Notes: generated by a model from the sequence alone, not told the origin. A DNA stretch of 24,616 nt from Bacteroidales bacterium (GCA_016295455.1 JAEDLE010000029.1:1-24616); one strand, 5' to 3'. Counted from the first letter of the stretch, positions 1 through 8,089 are shown. Translations and numbers: made by a program.

Positions 1-247
1 TCATCAGATACCTGATCATCGATGCCTCGACGAACATCTCGTTCATCACAAGTTCAGGCGCACCATAGGCTATGGAATCATAGAAAGATGCATTCTCGGC
101 GAATATGGCATCAGCCTTGGCTGCGATGCTGTCCCAGATTCCTTCGTTCAGAAGATTGCAATATGAATGATTGAATTCATGCACAAGTACAGGCGTGGTA
201 AGAGGGAAAGAATGTTTGCAGTACGCGCCCCGGACAAGCATGGACAT
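1..247 (-). pseudogene. DUF4932-like zinc metallopeptidase fragment, apparently 5'-truncated, running off the window
   Basis: Reading leftward from ATG at 247 (or 241) gives about 82 residues that continue past the window edge. Residues 23-27 are HEFNH, an HExxH zinc-peptidase motif, followed by SYCN; further on comes a segment ELVMNEMFVEAS with a conserved acidic residue. This arrangement resembles the DUF4932 family of Bacteroidota exported peptidases. In that family (from memory) the HExxH lies well inside a protein of several hundred residues after a signal peptide, yet here the frame has a stop at 281-283 and there is no room for an N-terminal half because greA and its promoter begin immediately. 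No signal peptide is visible. I infer a 5'-truncated remnant or a very short variant. The rest of the gene is not visible, so this is uncertain. Confidence 0.55.
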
Positions 248-270
248 ATTATTTTTTGAACGAAGTTTCC

Positions 271-278
271 TATTTTTG
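271..278 (+). promoter_or_regulatory. Bacteroidota -7 element for greA
   Basis: TATTTTTG fits the TAnnTTTG consensus exactly and lies 20 bp upstream of the chosen greA ATG. A TTTG at 255-258 is closer than the usual 19-20 bp, so the -33 element is poor. A start near 283 would exclude the in-frame ATG at 256 and supports the start at 298. Confidence 0.5.
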
Positions 279-297
279 CATCAAGATTACAGCATAT

Positions 298-765
298 ATG
301 GAATACCTTTCAAAGGAGAGACACGACGAACTTGCAGCCGAACTTGAAAACCTGATCAATGTGGAATATCCCCGGATCAGGGAAGAGCTGTCCGAAGCCC
401 GTGCCCAGGGTGACCTGAGCGAGAATTTCGAATACAGGGCGGCGAGAAGGGCCCAGGCGAAGACCATCAGCCGCATACGCTTCCTGCAGAACGTCCTGAA
501 ATACTCGCGCGTCATTGACCGTAGCGCCCTGCCCAAGGACCGCATATCCCTGCTGAGCAGGGTTGAGTTCACGAATCTTGCCACGGACGCAAAGATGAAA
601 TACACCATAGTCAGCCATCACGAAATGAACCTGGAAGCAGGCAAGATATCCTGCAATTCCCCTATAGGAAAGGCACTGATGGGCAGGAAAGCCGGTGAAA
701 TTGTCGAGGTTCAGGCCCCTGCGGGAACCTTCTCCATCAGAATCGATAATGTGAGCACCGATTGA
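298..765 (+). CDS. greA: Transcription elongation factor GreA/GreB family
   Basis: A 155-residue cytoplasmic protein that rescues backtracked RNA polymerase by stimulating cleavage of the transcript 3' end through the secondary channel. The N-terminal half (about 1-75) is the coiled-coil finger and contains the tip-flanking motif GDLSENFEYRAA, whose acidic residues coordinate Mg in the polymerase active site in the family. The C-terminal half (about 80-155) is the FKBP-like domain, with SPIGKALMGRKAGEIVEV near the end. Length matches the usual 155-160 residues. The open frame extends upstream to an ATG at 256, but family alignment (MEYLSKERHDEL) and the promoter-like box at 271-278 favour 298. 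It stands alone, with a weak hairpin after it. GreA versus GreB cannot be settled from sequence alone; GreA is the more likely name. Confidence 0.93.
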   Translation: MEYLSKERHDELAAELENLINVEYPRIREELSEARAQGDLSENFEYRAARRAQAKTISRIRFLQNVLKYSRVIDRSALPKDRISLLSRVEFTNLATDAKMKYTIVSHHEMNLEAGKISCNSPIGKALMGRKAGEIVEVQAPAGTFSIRIDNVSTD

Positions 766-766
766 A

Positions 767-796
767 GGAAGAACGTTTTACCTTCCGGTTTTTTGT
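767..796 (+). terminator. Weak candidate terminator after greA
   Basis: GGAAG at 767-771 pairs with CTTCC at 782-786 across a 10-nt loop and is followed by a run of six T at 789-794. The stem is only 5 bp, so efficiency is doubtful. Confidence 0.35.
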
Positions 797-825
797 CGCA
801 TTTCGGATAATATTTCGTAAATTTC
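792..825 (+). promoter_or_regulatory. Possible promoter for rlmD
   Basis: TTTG at 792-795 and TAAATTTC at 818-825 (one mismatch to TAnnTTTG) are 22 bp apart, with the ATG 18 bp after the second box. Spacing is slightly long and the second box imperfect, so this is a tentative call. Confidence 0.3.
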
Positions 826-843
826 ACCTCAAATTGGCTGAAG

Positions 844-2259
844 ATGACAAGAAAGAAACTGGACCTTGTTCTCGAGAACGTGCTGATAGAGAACGTGGCG
901 GCCGAAGGAAAGGCCATCGCGCACTATGAAGGCACCGTGGTCTTCGTGGAATTCGCCGTACCCGGAGACATAGTCGACATAAGGATATACAAGAAGAAGA
1001 AAAACTATATGGAAGGCCGCATCCTGAGGGTCGTGAAACCTTCCGAACACAGGCTGGAACCGTTCTGCGGGCATTTCGGAGTATGCGGAGGATGCCGCTG
1101 GCAGCCGCTTCCCTACGAAATGCAGCTTCAGGCAAAACAGCAGCAGGTCTATGACCAGCTGGTGCGCATAGGCCATCTCGAGATACCTTCCATCTCCCCC
1201 ATCATCCCCTCCGACAGGACCAGACTCTACCGCAACAAGCTCGAATTTTCCTTCTCCTCGAAACGCTGGTTCCTCGACGGCGAGAATCCCGAGGCGCTTC
1301 CGGCGGAAGAAAGAGTCGGTCTCGGCTTCCACGTAGGCAAATTCTTCGACAAGGTCCTGGATATACGCAGGTGCTACCTCCAGCGGGAACCATCCAACGC
1401 CATACGCCTCTTCATCCGTGAATATGCCGTCAGGAATTCGCTTGAGTTCTACGACATACGCGAGAATCGCGGATATCTCAGGAACATGTTCATCCGCACC
1501 ACGGAAGACGGCCAGCTGATGCTGATAATCTGCTTTGCCCGCGAAGAGAAGGAGACCAGGGAGAAAATGCTCAAGGCCATACTTGATGCATTCCCTGAGA
1601 TAACTTCCCTCTACTATGTGATAAACACCAAGATGAACGATTCCATATCCGATCAGGAATGCATTCTCTGGCACGGCTCTGACGTGATAGTGGAGACTAT
1701 GGAGGGCCTCAAGTTCCGTATCGGACCCAAATCATTCTACCAGACCAACAGCCCCCAGGCACACAAGCTCTACTCGACGGCAAGGGATTTCGCTGCCCTC
1801 ACCGGCGACGAGGTGGTCTACGACCTGTACACGGGCACCGGAACCATAGCCCAGTTCGTCTCATCCAAGGCAAGCAAGGTGATAGGAATAGAATACGTCC
1901 CTGAGGCGATTGAAGACGCAAAGGTAAACGCGAGGAACAACGGCATCTCCAACTGCAGTTTCTTCGCCGGTGACATGAAGGATGTGCTGAATGCCGATTT
2001 CATAGCTGAACACGGCCGTCCGGACGTGATAATCCTGGACCCTCCCAGAGCGGGCATACACCCCGATGTGGCGAAGGTCATACTCGACGCCCAGCCGGAG
2101 CGCATGGTATATGTCAGCTGCAATCCCGCTTCACAGGCGCGCGACCTTGCCATACTCTGCGAAAAATATGAAATCACGGCCGTACAGCCGGTGGACATGT
2201 TCCCGCACACCCAGCATGTGGAGAATGTCTGTGCACTGAAATTAAAAACAGCAAGATGA
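844..2259 (+). CDS. rlmD: 23S rRNA (uracil-C5)-methyltransferase, RlmD/TrmA family
   Basis: This 471-residue enzyme belongs to the SAM-dependent RNA m5U methyltransferases; the RlmD branch methylates U1939 of 23S rRNA. Residues 5-70 form a TRAM RNA-binding domain. Cys75, Cys81 and Cys84 (C-x5-C-x2-C) with probably Cys177 match the 4Fe-4S cluster ligands of RlmD-type members. The catalytic part has FYQTNSPQA (298-306), the SAM loop DLYTGTGTI (327-335), DPPRAG (399-404) and the nucleophile Cys426 in VSCNP. The C-terminus contains DMFPHTQHVE, typical of the family. Its stop overlaps the next gene's start (ATGA), so it heads a likely four-gene operon. Several Bacteroidota carry two TrmA-family paralogues with overlapping names (RlmD, RlmCD, RumA), so exact target base is inferred. 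Confidence 0.92.
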   Translation: MTRKKLDLVLENVLIENVAAEGKAIAHYEGTVVFVEFAVPGDIVDIRIYKKKKNYMEGRILRVVKPSEHRLEPFCGHFGVCGGCRWQPLPYEMQLQAKQQQVYDQLVRIGHLEIPSISPIIPSDRTRLYRNKLEFSFSSKRWFLDGENPEALPAEERVGLGFHVGKFFDKVLDIRRCYLQREPSNAIRLFIREYAVRNSLEFYDIRENRGYLRNMFIRTTEDGQLMLIICFAREEKETREKMLKAILDAFPEITSLYYVINTKMNDSISDQECILWHGSDVIVETMEGLKFRIGPKSFYQTNSPQAHKLYSTARDFAALTGDEVVYDLYTGTGTIAQFVSSKASKVIGIEYVPEAIEDAKVNARNNGISNCSFFAGDMKDVLNADFIAEHGRPDVIILDPPRAGIHPDVAKVILDAQPERMVYVSCNPASQARDLAILCEKYEITAVQPVDMFPHTQHVENVCALKLKTAR

Positions 2260-3209
2260 CACTTCAGATTCTCATACTCATAGCCGGACTCTTCCTCATA
2301 GTCGGTGGCGCCGAGATACTGGTCGACGGCTCGTCCAGCCTTGCCAGGAAGATGGGAATCAGCGAGTTCGTGATAGGATTGACCATAGTCGGAATGGGCA
2401 CCTCCGCCCCGGAGATGGTGGTAAGTTTCATCGGAGCCGTAAACGGCAATGCCGACATCTCCATAGGCAACGTGGTGGGTTCCAACATAATGAACACCCT
2501 GCTCATAGCCGGACTCACCGCCGTCATACTCCCGATAGCCATCAGCCGGGAGAACCGCAAGGTGGACATCCCCGTCAACATATTCATAGTTGCCCTCCTG
2601 TTCGTGCTGGGCATGAACCGCAGCCTTTTCGGAAAGGGAGACAATATGTTGAGCCGCGTTGACGGAGCCGTGATGCTCCTGGTGTTCCTGACATATATGG
2701 CCTGGACCTTCGTGAAAGGCAAGGGCAATGCGCCTGAAGCAGGGGCGAAGACTCTCGGGACCGGAATTTCCATTCTGATGACAGTCGGAGGAATCGCAGC
2801 CCTGATATTCGGAGGCAGGCTCTTCGTCAACTCCGCCACCGCCATTGCGAAGATGGCGGGCGTGAGCGACAAGTTCATAGCCCTGACGATACTCGCCGGC
2901 GGCACCTCGATGCCGGAACTCGCCACCTGCGTGGTCGCCGCCATACGCAAGAAAGGCGCCCTCGCCCTGGGCAACGTCATAGGATCCAACATATTCAACG
3001 TACTCTTCATTCTCGGAGGCTCGGCACTCATCCGTCCGATGTCTATGTCCTCTATGAATATGGTGGATTTCGGTGTACTCGCCATCAGTTCGCTTCTGCT
3101 GCTCCTGGCCTGCTTCACCGGACGCAACAATAAGATAGACAGATTCGACGGAACGCTGTTCCTCCTCATGGAAGCCGGCTATCTTGCCTGGCTGTTCCTG
3201 ACAATTTAG
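2256..3209 (+). CDS. Calcium/sodium antiporter, CaCA family (YrbG-like)
   Basis: A 317-residue inner-membrane protein with about ten hydrophobic helices. The two signature alpha-repeats are clear: GTSAPE (48-53) with GNVVGSNIMN (71-80), and GGTSMPE (215-221) with GNVIGSNIFN (239-248). In the family the two acidic residues of these repeats bind the exchanged cations, normally Ca2+ against Na+ or K+. The inverted duplication N-half/C-half and the length are standard for YrbG-type proteins. The start ATG overlaps the rlmD stop by 4 nt, implying translational coupling, although no functional link to rRNA methylation is evident. The ion specificity is not visible from sequence. Ile codons here are mainly ATA. 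Confidence 0.93.
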   Translation: MTLQILILIAGLFLIVGGAEILVDGSSSLARKMGISEFVIGLTIVGMGTSAPEMVVSFIGAVNGNADISIGNVVGSNIMNTLLIAGLTAVILPIAISRENRKVDIPVNIFIVALLFVLGMNRSLFGKGDNMLSRVDGAVMLLVFLTYMAWTFVKGKGNAPEAGAKTLGTGISILMTVGGIAALIFGGRLFVNSATAIAKMAGVSDKFIALTILAGGTSMPELATCVVAAIRKKGALALGNVIGSNIFNVLFILGGSALIRPMSMSSMNMVDFGVLAISSLLLLLACFTGRNNKIDRFDGTLFLLMEAGYLAWLFLTI

Positions 3210-3231
3210 ACACAATCAAAACTACAAGCAT

Positions 3232-4515
3232 ATGGCTGTATTCAAACCTACATCCTACAAACTGATGAACGTCGCCACCGGCAGGGAATTCCTGGACGAA
3301 GGCTGGACGTTGGCGGACCCGCAGGCAGAATCCCCTTCTCTGGTCAGGGCCGTATATCAGACACGTTTCACCCCAAGAGATGAACTCAAGGGACTTTACA
3401 GATATGCCGACTGGCTCCCTATCCTCCGCACCCTCAAGAACTCCCACGCCCCCGTGACCTACAAGAGCAAGGGTCTTGCGGAATTCCTGGGACTCCAGAA
3501 CCTCTACATCACCTTCTCCGGATATTGGCCGAAGATAGGCGCAAAGATGGAGACCTGCTCCTTCAAGGAGACCGAAGCATTCTCAGTCTGCGCCCGTCTC
3601 CCGAAGAAGAACAGGAAAGTGCTGGTGGTCCAGTCTGCAGGCAACACAGCAAGGGCCTTCGCTAGAGTATGTTCCGACAACAAGATTCCCATCGTCATAT
3701 GCATACCTCTGGACAACATCAATGACATGTGGTTCAGCAAGCCTCTGCACTCCTGCGTGAAGGTGATAGCCACCCCGAAAGGTTCCGACTATTATGACGC
3801 CATCGCTCTCGGAGAGAAGCTCTGCCGCAATCCGAGATTCTTCGCGGAGGGTGGAGCAAAGAATGTGGCAAGACGTGACGGCATGGGAACCACCATACTC
3901 TCCGCAGTGGAGACCATAGGACGCATACCTGACGCGTATTTCCAGGCTGTGGGCAGCGGAACAGGCGCTATCGCCGCCTGGGAAAATGCCTGCAGGCTCG
4001 AGGCTGACGGCCGTTTCGGCAAGAACAGGATGAGAGTATATGCCTGCCAGAATGCGCCATATTCCCTGATGTACGATTCCTGGAAAGCGGGACAGAGGGA
4101 ACTGGTCCCTATCACTCCCGAGACTTCAAGGAAGTCATCAGAGGTCATACTAGCGACCGTGCTCTCCAACAGAAAACCGCCATATTCCATAGCGGGAGGA
4201 CTCTATGACGTGCTGAAGGCGTCGGGAGGAGACATGTATCTGGCAAACAACGACGAGATAGTGAACGCCATACTCCAGTTCTTCAAGAGGGAAGGCGTTG
4301 ACATATTCCCGGCTGCAGCCTGTGCGGTAGCCTGCCTGAAGCAGGCCGTGGAGAAAGGCGACGTGAAACCGGACGAGGTGATTATGCTGAACATCACCGG
4401 CGGAGGTATGCTGAACGCCACCAACCACGGCATCTACAAGAAGGAACCTGACCTGGTGCTCAGTCAGGATCTTCCTGAAGAGGAAATCATCGCCGCTGTC
4501 GATTCACTGTTTTAG
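3232..4515 (+). CDS. Cysteate synthase-like PLP-dependent enzyme (threonine synthase paralogue)
   Basis: A 427-residue fold-type II PLP enzyme. Lys112 in CSFKETEA is the expected PLP Schiff-base lysine, SAGNTARAFA (135-144) is the substrate/PLP loop, and GSGTG (241-245) binds the cofactor phosphate. Motifs YADWLP, PVTYKSKGLAEFLGL and ITFSGYWPKIGA resemble, from memory, cysteate synthase of Methanosarcina (O-phosphoserine + sulfite giving L-cysteate) more than true threonine synthases. The archaeal enzyme's N-terminal Cys pairs are absent. In Bacteroidota, L-cysteate is the head-group precursor of capnine-type sulfonolipids, so I infer an envelope-lipid role. It sits 22 bp after the antiporter and 13 bp before mscS. 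The acyltransferase that condenses cysteate with a fatty acyl group is not in the window. The alternative is a divergent threonine synthase. Confidence 0.75.
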   Translation: MAVFKPTSYKLMNVATGREFLDEGWTLADPQAESPSLVRAVYQTRFTPRDELKGLYRYADWLPILRTLKNSHAPVTYKSKGLAEFLGLQNLYITFSGYWPKIGAKMETCSFKETEAFSVCARLPKKNRKVLVVQSAGNTARAFARVCSDNKIPIVICIPLDNINDMWFSKPLHSCVKVIATPKGSDYYDAIALGEKLCRNPRFFAEGGAKNVARRDGMGTTILSAVETIGRIPDAYFQAVGSGTGAIAAWENACRLEADGRFGKNRMRVYACQNAPYSLMYDSWKAGQRELVPITPETSRKSSEVILATVLSNRKPPYSIAGGLYDVLKASGGDMYLANNDEIVNAILQFFKREGVDIFPAAACAVACLKQAVEKGDVKPDEVIMLNITGGGMLNATNHGIYKKEPDLVLSQDLPEEEIIAAVDSLF

Positions 4516-4528
4516 TTAGAATAGAATT

Positions 4529-5461
4529 ATGATATTCAATTTGTTGCAAGTTCCTCAGGTGGATCCTGAAGCCATAGCCATCCAAGCTGATTCAGCCAAG
4601 GTGGCGCTCAAGGAGGCTGCCAAGGTGCTGGCTGAAGACCCGAACAAGTTCCTAATGGGTCTCGGGGAACACGCCATCGCCTTCGGTCTTAAGGTGCTTG
4701 CCGCAATAGCCATATACGCGGTAGGTTCCTGGCTCATCAAGTGGGTCAGGAAACTGCTCCGCGCATTCTTCAACAAGAGAGGCACCGAACCGACGCTCTC
4801 GACCTTCGTGATCAGTTTCACCTCCATCACCCTGACCATACTGGTCCTCGTCATAACAATCGGTACGCTGGGAGTTAACACCACATCATTCGCCGCATTG
4901 CTCGCTGCGGGAGGTATGGCCATCGGTATGGCATTGAGCGGCACTGTGCAGAACTTTGCCGGAGGACTCATGATACTGTTGTTCAAGCCTTTCAAGGTCG
5001 GAGACTACATCAAGGCCCAGGGCTATGAGGGCACGGTCACCGAAGTCAGCATAGTCAGCACCAAGATACGCACCGTCGCCAACTCCATAATAGTCATCCC
5101 GAACGGAGCCCTGTTCAACGGCAACATCGACAATTTCTCCGAGAAGCCTTTCCATAGGGTACACTTCGATGTAAGCGTGGCATATGGCAGCGATGCGGAC
5201 AAGGTACGCGAGCTCCTGCTCGGACTGGCAGCGGCGGACGAAAGGATACTTGACGGCAAGGACGAAGGCACTGCGGCGCCGTCAGTCGTGCTGAACAGCC
5301 TTGCAAACAGTTCGGTGGATTTCAGGCTGGTGGTATGGGTAAAGACTCCCGACTACTGGCCGGTGACTTTCGACATTACCGAACGCATATACAAGGCTTT
5401 GCCTGAAAACGGCATCGAATTCCCGTTCCCACAGATGGATGTCCACGTGAAGAACGGCTGA
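4529..5461 (+). CDS. mscS: Small-conductance mechanosensitive channel, MscS family
   Basis: A 310-residue inner-membrane channel that opens on membrane tension and releases solutes during hypo-osmotic shock. After an amphipathic N-terminal stretch (1-45), hydrophobic helices lie at about 48-72, 96-116 and 120-150. The last carries the Ala/Gly-rich pore-helix pattern AALLAAGGMAIGMALSGTVQ and is followed by the conserved segment FKPFKVGDYI (152-161) of the beta domain, then IPNGALFNGNIDNFS. The C-terminal alpha/beta domain ends near 310, with the usual PFPQMDVHV motif. It is the last gene of the rlmD run and converges on the minus-strand acyltransferase, with 39 bp between stops and no clear terminator hairpin there. 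Identification is firm. Confidence 0.95.
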   Translation: MIFNLLQVPQVDPEAIAIQADSAKVALKEAAKVLAEDPNKFLMGLGEHAIAFGLKVLAAIAIYAVGSWLIKWVRKLLRAFFNKRGTEPTLSTFVISFTSITLTILVLVITIGTLGVNTTSFAALLAAGGMAIGMALSGTVQNFAGGLMILLFKPFKVGDYIKAQGYEGTVTEVSIVSTKIRTVANSIIVIPNGALFNGNIDNFSEKPFHRVHFDVSVAYGSDADKVRELLLGLAAADERILDGKDEGTAAPSVVLNSLANSSVDFRLVVWVKTPDYWPVTFDITERIYKALPENGIEFPFPQMDVHVKNG

Positions 5462-5500
5462 AACCGTTTCCAGGCAAGAACCTGATATTACTCGGGGAAA

Positions 5501-6643
5501 TCAGCCCAGGCTTTCGGCAGCCTTTACAGGATTGCCGTATATGCCGAGGAGGATTTCCCTCAATTCGTCTCTGGAGAGTTCAGGCTCGACCTTGTCGAGC
5601 TGTTTTTCAATATAAGCCTTGAAAGCCTCGAGGGCCTCAGGACTGTATCTGTCCGCATGGTCTGAGCTGCCGTTGAGCAGGTCGCTGCCCATATAGTTTG
5701 TGTCCCACAGGCGGTAACCCGAAATGATTCTCCGGTCCATGGCCGAGCGTATGTACTGGTAGCGGTCATTCTTGTTGCAAAGCGAAGCCTCCTGGATTTC
5801 CTCCCTTGAAAGAGGCTTGCCGACGTGCAGATGCACGTTGCCCTTGAACTCCTTGATGCCGGATATGATGCTCGCAAGGTCCTCGTTTTCACCCTTGACG
5901 TACTTCCGGGTGCGGGATATGAGGATTTCCCTGGCTTTCATGATGTCACACGGCTCATACTGGTAGGAAATGCTGAGCGGAAGTATGTGCAGTTCGTCGA
6001 AATTCGTCACGAAATCCGCCGTTCCGCTCATATCGAACATCTTGAGCAGGCCCTGCTCCGTAATGTCGAATCCATCCTTCGCCCTTCCCTCCCTCTGGGC
6101 TATCCATACCGAACTGGTGCCGCTGGTGACGGTCTGGCGTATATATCTGGAAAGGAGCTGAGAAGAAAGGTAGAGACTCCTTGCATTGATTCCGCGTATG
6201 ACCTTGATCATCTTGTTGGAACGGAGCAGTTTCTCCACGTAAGGGTTCTTCAGCAGATTGTCGCCCACGCAGAGCTGGGAAGTCTCGAAGCCGTTCCGGA
6301 ACAGCACCAGCTGCGTTATCGCCGGGTCCAGGACTATGTCCCTATGGTTCGAGACCGCAAGGAAACGGCCGTTCACCGACGTGACGTTCTCAAGCCCGTC
6401 ATAACTGAATTCGGCGACGGTGTTGGCGATAACCCACTCCACGCCCTTTGCTATCACTATCTGCTGGAATTCATCCACCGTCCGAACGTTCTTCAGTACA
6501 TGCGTGAGGAACTGAGGCTCCTTCTCAGGAAACAGCGCCTGCGAAGCCAGGCTGACATACGGATGGTCCGCAACTGAGGACAGGGCCGCCCTCATTTCTT
6601 CATCTGAATATGGACAAATGTCCGAAAATTCTGTGTAATCCAT
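5501..6643 (-). CDS. Lysophospholipid/glycerophosphate acyltransferase-family protein
   Basis: A 380-residue protein with a PlsC/PlsB-like acyltransferase core between roughly 80 and 260. The motif I equivalent is NHRDIVLD (99-106); note five residues between His100 and Asp106, whereas the family rule is H-x4-D. The motif III equivalent WIAQREGRAKDG (180-191) fits the phosphate-binding EG(T/R) loop, and LPLSISYQYEP matches the proline-containing motif IV. No obvious transmembrane helix or signal peptide is seen, so it may be a peripheral membrane enzyme. The N-terminal 75 residues and C-terminal 90 residues are not recognised. It probably acylates a lysophospholipid or glycerol-3-phosphate, but the substrate is not visible. 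It stands between mscS (convergent) and queA (81 bp upstream on the same strand). Confidence 0.75.
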   Translation of the reverse strand: MDYTEFSDICPYSDEEMRAALSSVADHPYVSLASQALFPEKEPQFLTHVLKNVRTVDEFQQIVIAKGVEWVIANTVAEFSYDGLENVTSVNGRFLAVSNHRDIVLDPAITQLVLFRNGFETSQLCVGDNLLKNPYVEKLLRSNKMIKVIRGINARSLYLSSQLLSRYIRQTVTSGTSSVWIAQREGRAKDGFDITEQGLLKMFDMSGTADFVTNFDELHILPLSISYQYEPCDIMKAREILISRTRKYVKGENEDLASIISGIKEFKGNVHLHVGKPLSREEIQEASLCNKNDRYQYIRSAMDRRIISGYRLWDTNYMGSDLLNGSSDHADRYSPEALEAFKAYIEKQLDKVEPELSRDELREILLGIYGNPVKAAESLG

Positions 6644-6666
6644 GTCTGATCGTAGTCGATGTTTTG

Positions 6667-6697
6667 CTAATGTAATAAAAAATCAGCTGTGCCGCAA
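6667..6697 (-). promoter_or_regulatory. Possible promoter for the acyltransferase gene
   Basis: On the minus strand TTG (6697-6695) is followed after 20 bp by TACATTAG (6674-6667), one mismatch to TAnnTTTG. A transcript would start about 20 nt before the ATG at 6643, giving the gene expression independent of queA. Confidence 0.33.
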
Positions 6698-6724
6698 GGG
6701 CATATGCCTTCAATGCAGCCCGGT

Positions 6725-7945
6725 TCAGCGTTTCTCCCCGGCCCTGTACAGCAGGGAACTGTCCCCGTAACTCAGGAAACGGAAGGAATTCGAGAGGGCA
6801 TAGTCATAAATGGTTCTCCAGTCTCCGCCTACAAAGGCGGAAACCAGCAGTATCAATGTACTCTCCGGCTGGTGGAAATTGGTCACCAGCAGGTCCACTA
6901 TGCGGAAACGGAATCCCGGCACTATAATTATCCTCGTACCCGCCACCAGCGAATCCAGGCCCTTCGCGTCCAGATAACCGACTATGGCCTCGAGCGCCTG
7001 GCGTGTGGAGCAGGCATATTCCCTTTCATATGGAGCCCACTGGTCCACATCGCGAGCTTCTCCGGTCTCGAGTATTGAAACTCCTATGTAATAAAGTGAT
7101 TCAAGGGTGCGGACCGAGGTTGTCCCGACGGCAGTCACCGTGCGGTCTCCCCTGAGCAGGTCCTGGAGGAAAGCTTTCGTGACTATGAACGGTTCCCTGT
7201 GCATGGTGTGCCGGGAGACATCCCCTTCCTTGACCGGAAGGAAAGTGCCGGCGCCCACGTGCAGACAAACGGTTTCAGTGTCAATGCCTTTCTTCCTGAT
7301 CCGGTCCAGGACGTCCTCCGTGAAGTGCAGTCCGGCCGTGGGAGCGGCGACAGAGCCCCTGAAATGCGCATAGAGGGTCTGGTAACGCTCCAGGTCCATG
7401 GCCTCGGTGTCCCTGTTCAGATATGGCGGAATCGGCACGGAACCGCATGACTCGAGCACTGATGAGAATGCGGCGCCACCTTTCCAGCTGAGCCTGACGT
7501 GACCGGTCTGCCCGTCCCTGTCAATGAGTTGCGCCTTCAGGTCCAGTTCTGCAAGTTTCGGGTCATTCTCCGGATTGTAGTGGCTGAGGACGTCATCCTT
7601 CCACCTCTTGGCATTGCCTATCACACATTTCCATATACACTCCGAAGTACATTCGAACACGAGATTGTACTCGGAAGGTTCCGCCGGTTCGAGACAGAAA
7701 ATTTCTATGTGCGCGCCGGTTGGGCGGCGGAAATGCAGCCTCGCGGGTACGACCTTGGTGTCATTGAAGACCATGATCGAATCCGCCGGCAGAAGGTCCG
7801 GGATATCCCTGAATATGTGTTCGGTGACTCTTCCGTCCTGATATCGGAGCAATTTCGATGCATCCCGCTCCGCGAGGGGATATTTGGCGATGCGCTCGTC
7901 AGTCAGCGGATACGCGTAGTCCGCGATGTTCAGCTGTGGAATCAT
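6725..7945 (-). CDS. queA: tRNA preQ1(34) S-adenosylmethionine ribosyltransferase-isomerase
   Basis: QueA transfers and isomerises the ribosyl group of SAM onto preQ1 in position 34 of tRNAs with GUN anticodons, producing epoxyqueuosine. The N-terminus (NIADYAYPLTDERIAKYPLAERDASKLL) and NDTKVVPARL (61-70) are characteristic, as are APTAGLHFT (201-209), HVGAGTFLPVKEGD and VTNFHQPESTLILLVSAF. At 406 residues it is longer than the 340-360 residues of many QueA proteins; the extra length sits around residues 90-150, as I believe is common in Bacteroidota. ATG at 7945 gives the canonical N-terminus. It has its own promoter candidate at 8032-8039. Other queuosine genes are not in this window. Confidence 0.95.
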   Translation of the reverse strand: MIPQLNIADYAYPLTDERIAKYPLAERDASKLLRYQDGRVTEHIFRDIPDLLPADSIMVFNDTKVVPARLHFRRPTGAHIEIFCLEPAEPSEYNLVFECTSECIWKCVIGNAKRWKDDVLSHYNPENDPKLAELDLKAQLIDRDGQTGHVRLSWKGGAAFSSVLESCGSVPIPPYLNRDTEAMDLERYQTLYAHFRGSVAAPTAGLHFTEDVLDRIRKKGIDTETVCLHVGAGTFLPVKEGDVSRHTMHREPFIVTKAFLQDLLRGDRTVTAVGTTSVRTLESLYYIGVSILETGEARDVDQWAPYEREYACSTRQALEAIVGYLDAKGLDSLVAGTRIIIVPGFRFRIVDLLVTNFHQPESTLILLVSAFVGGDWRTIYDYALSNSFRFLSYGDSSLLYRAGEKR

Positions 7946-8031
7946 TTGGTTTTACTGATCTAGTCCAAGTTCCGCAAGTTCATTATCTCAGCTCTCGTGA
8001 GGTCAATGCTTCTTGAGGACACATTTCCGTG

Positions 8032-8039
8032 CAAATCTA
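8032..8039 (-). promoter_or_regulatory. -7 element of the queA promoter
   Basis: On the minus strand TAGATTTG is an exact TAnnTTTG match. A start near 8026 would leave a leader of about 80 nt before the queA ATG. No good TTG is present about 20 bp upstream. The DnaA boxes lie 31-50 bp further upstream. Confidence 0.5.
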
Positions 8040-8069
8040 CATAAACGCCGCGAAAAAACGAAATACAGC

Positions 8070-8089
8070 TTTTCCACAGCTTATCCACA
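8070..8089 (+). promoter_or_regulatory. Two tandem DnaA boxes
   Basis: TTATCCACA at 8081-8089 is a perfect match to the DnaA-box consensus TTATNCACA. TTTTCCACA at 8070-8078 differs at one position. The two boxes have the same orientation with starts 11 bp apart, about one helical turn. A third, poorer candidate GTATTCACG (8109-8117) has two mismatches in the same orientation. The AT-rich stretch follows directly. The motifs are seen in the sequence; binding is inference. Confidence 0.55.

Noticed and set aside
829..1674. 281-codon minus-strand frame opposite rlmD
   Set aside because: Shadow of rlmD, no motifs and no promoter.
1818..3215. Long open frame on the minus strand opposite rlmD and the antiporter gene
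   Set aside because: It is antisense to two clear genes, has low-complexity His/Gly/Glu-rich translation and no recognisable family; a by-product of the codon bias.
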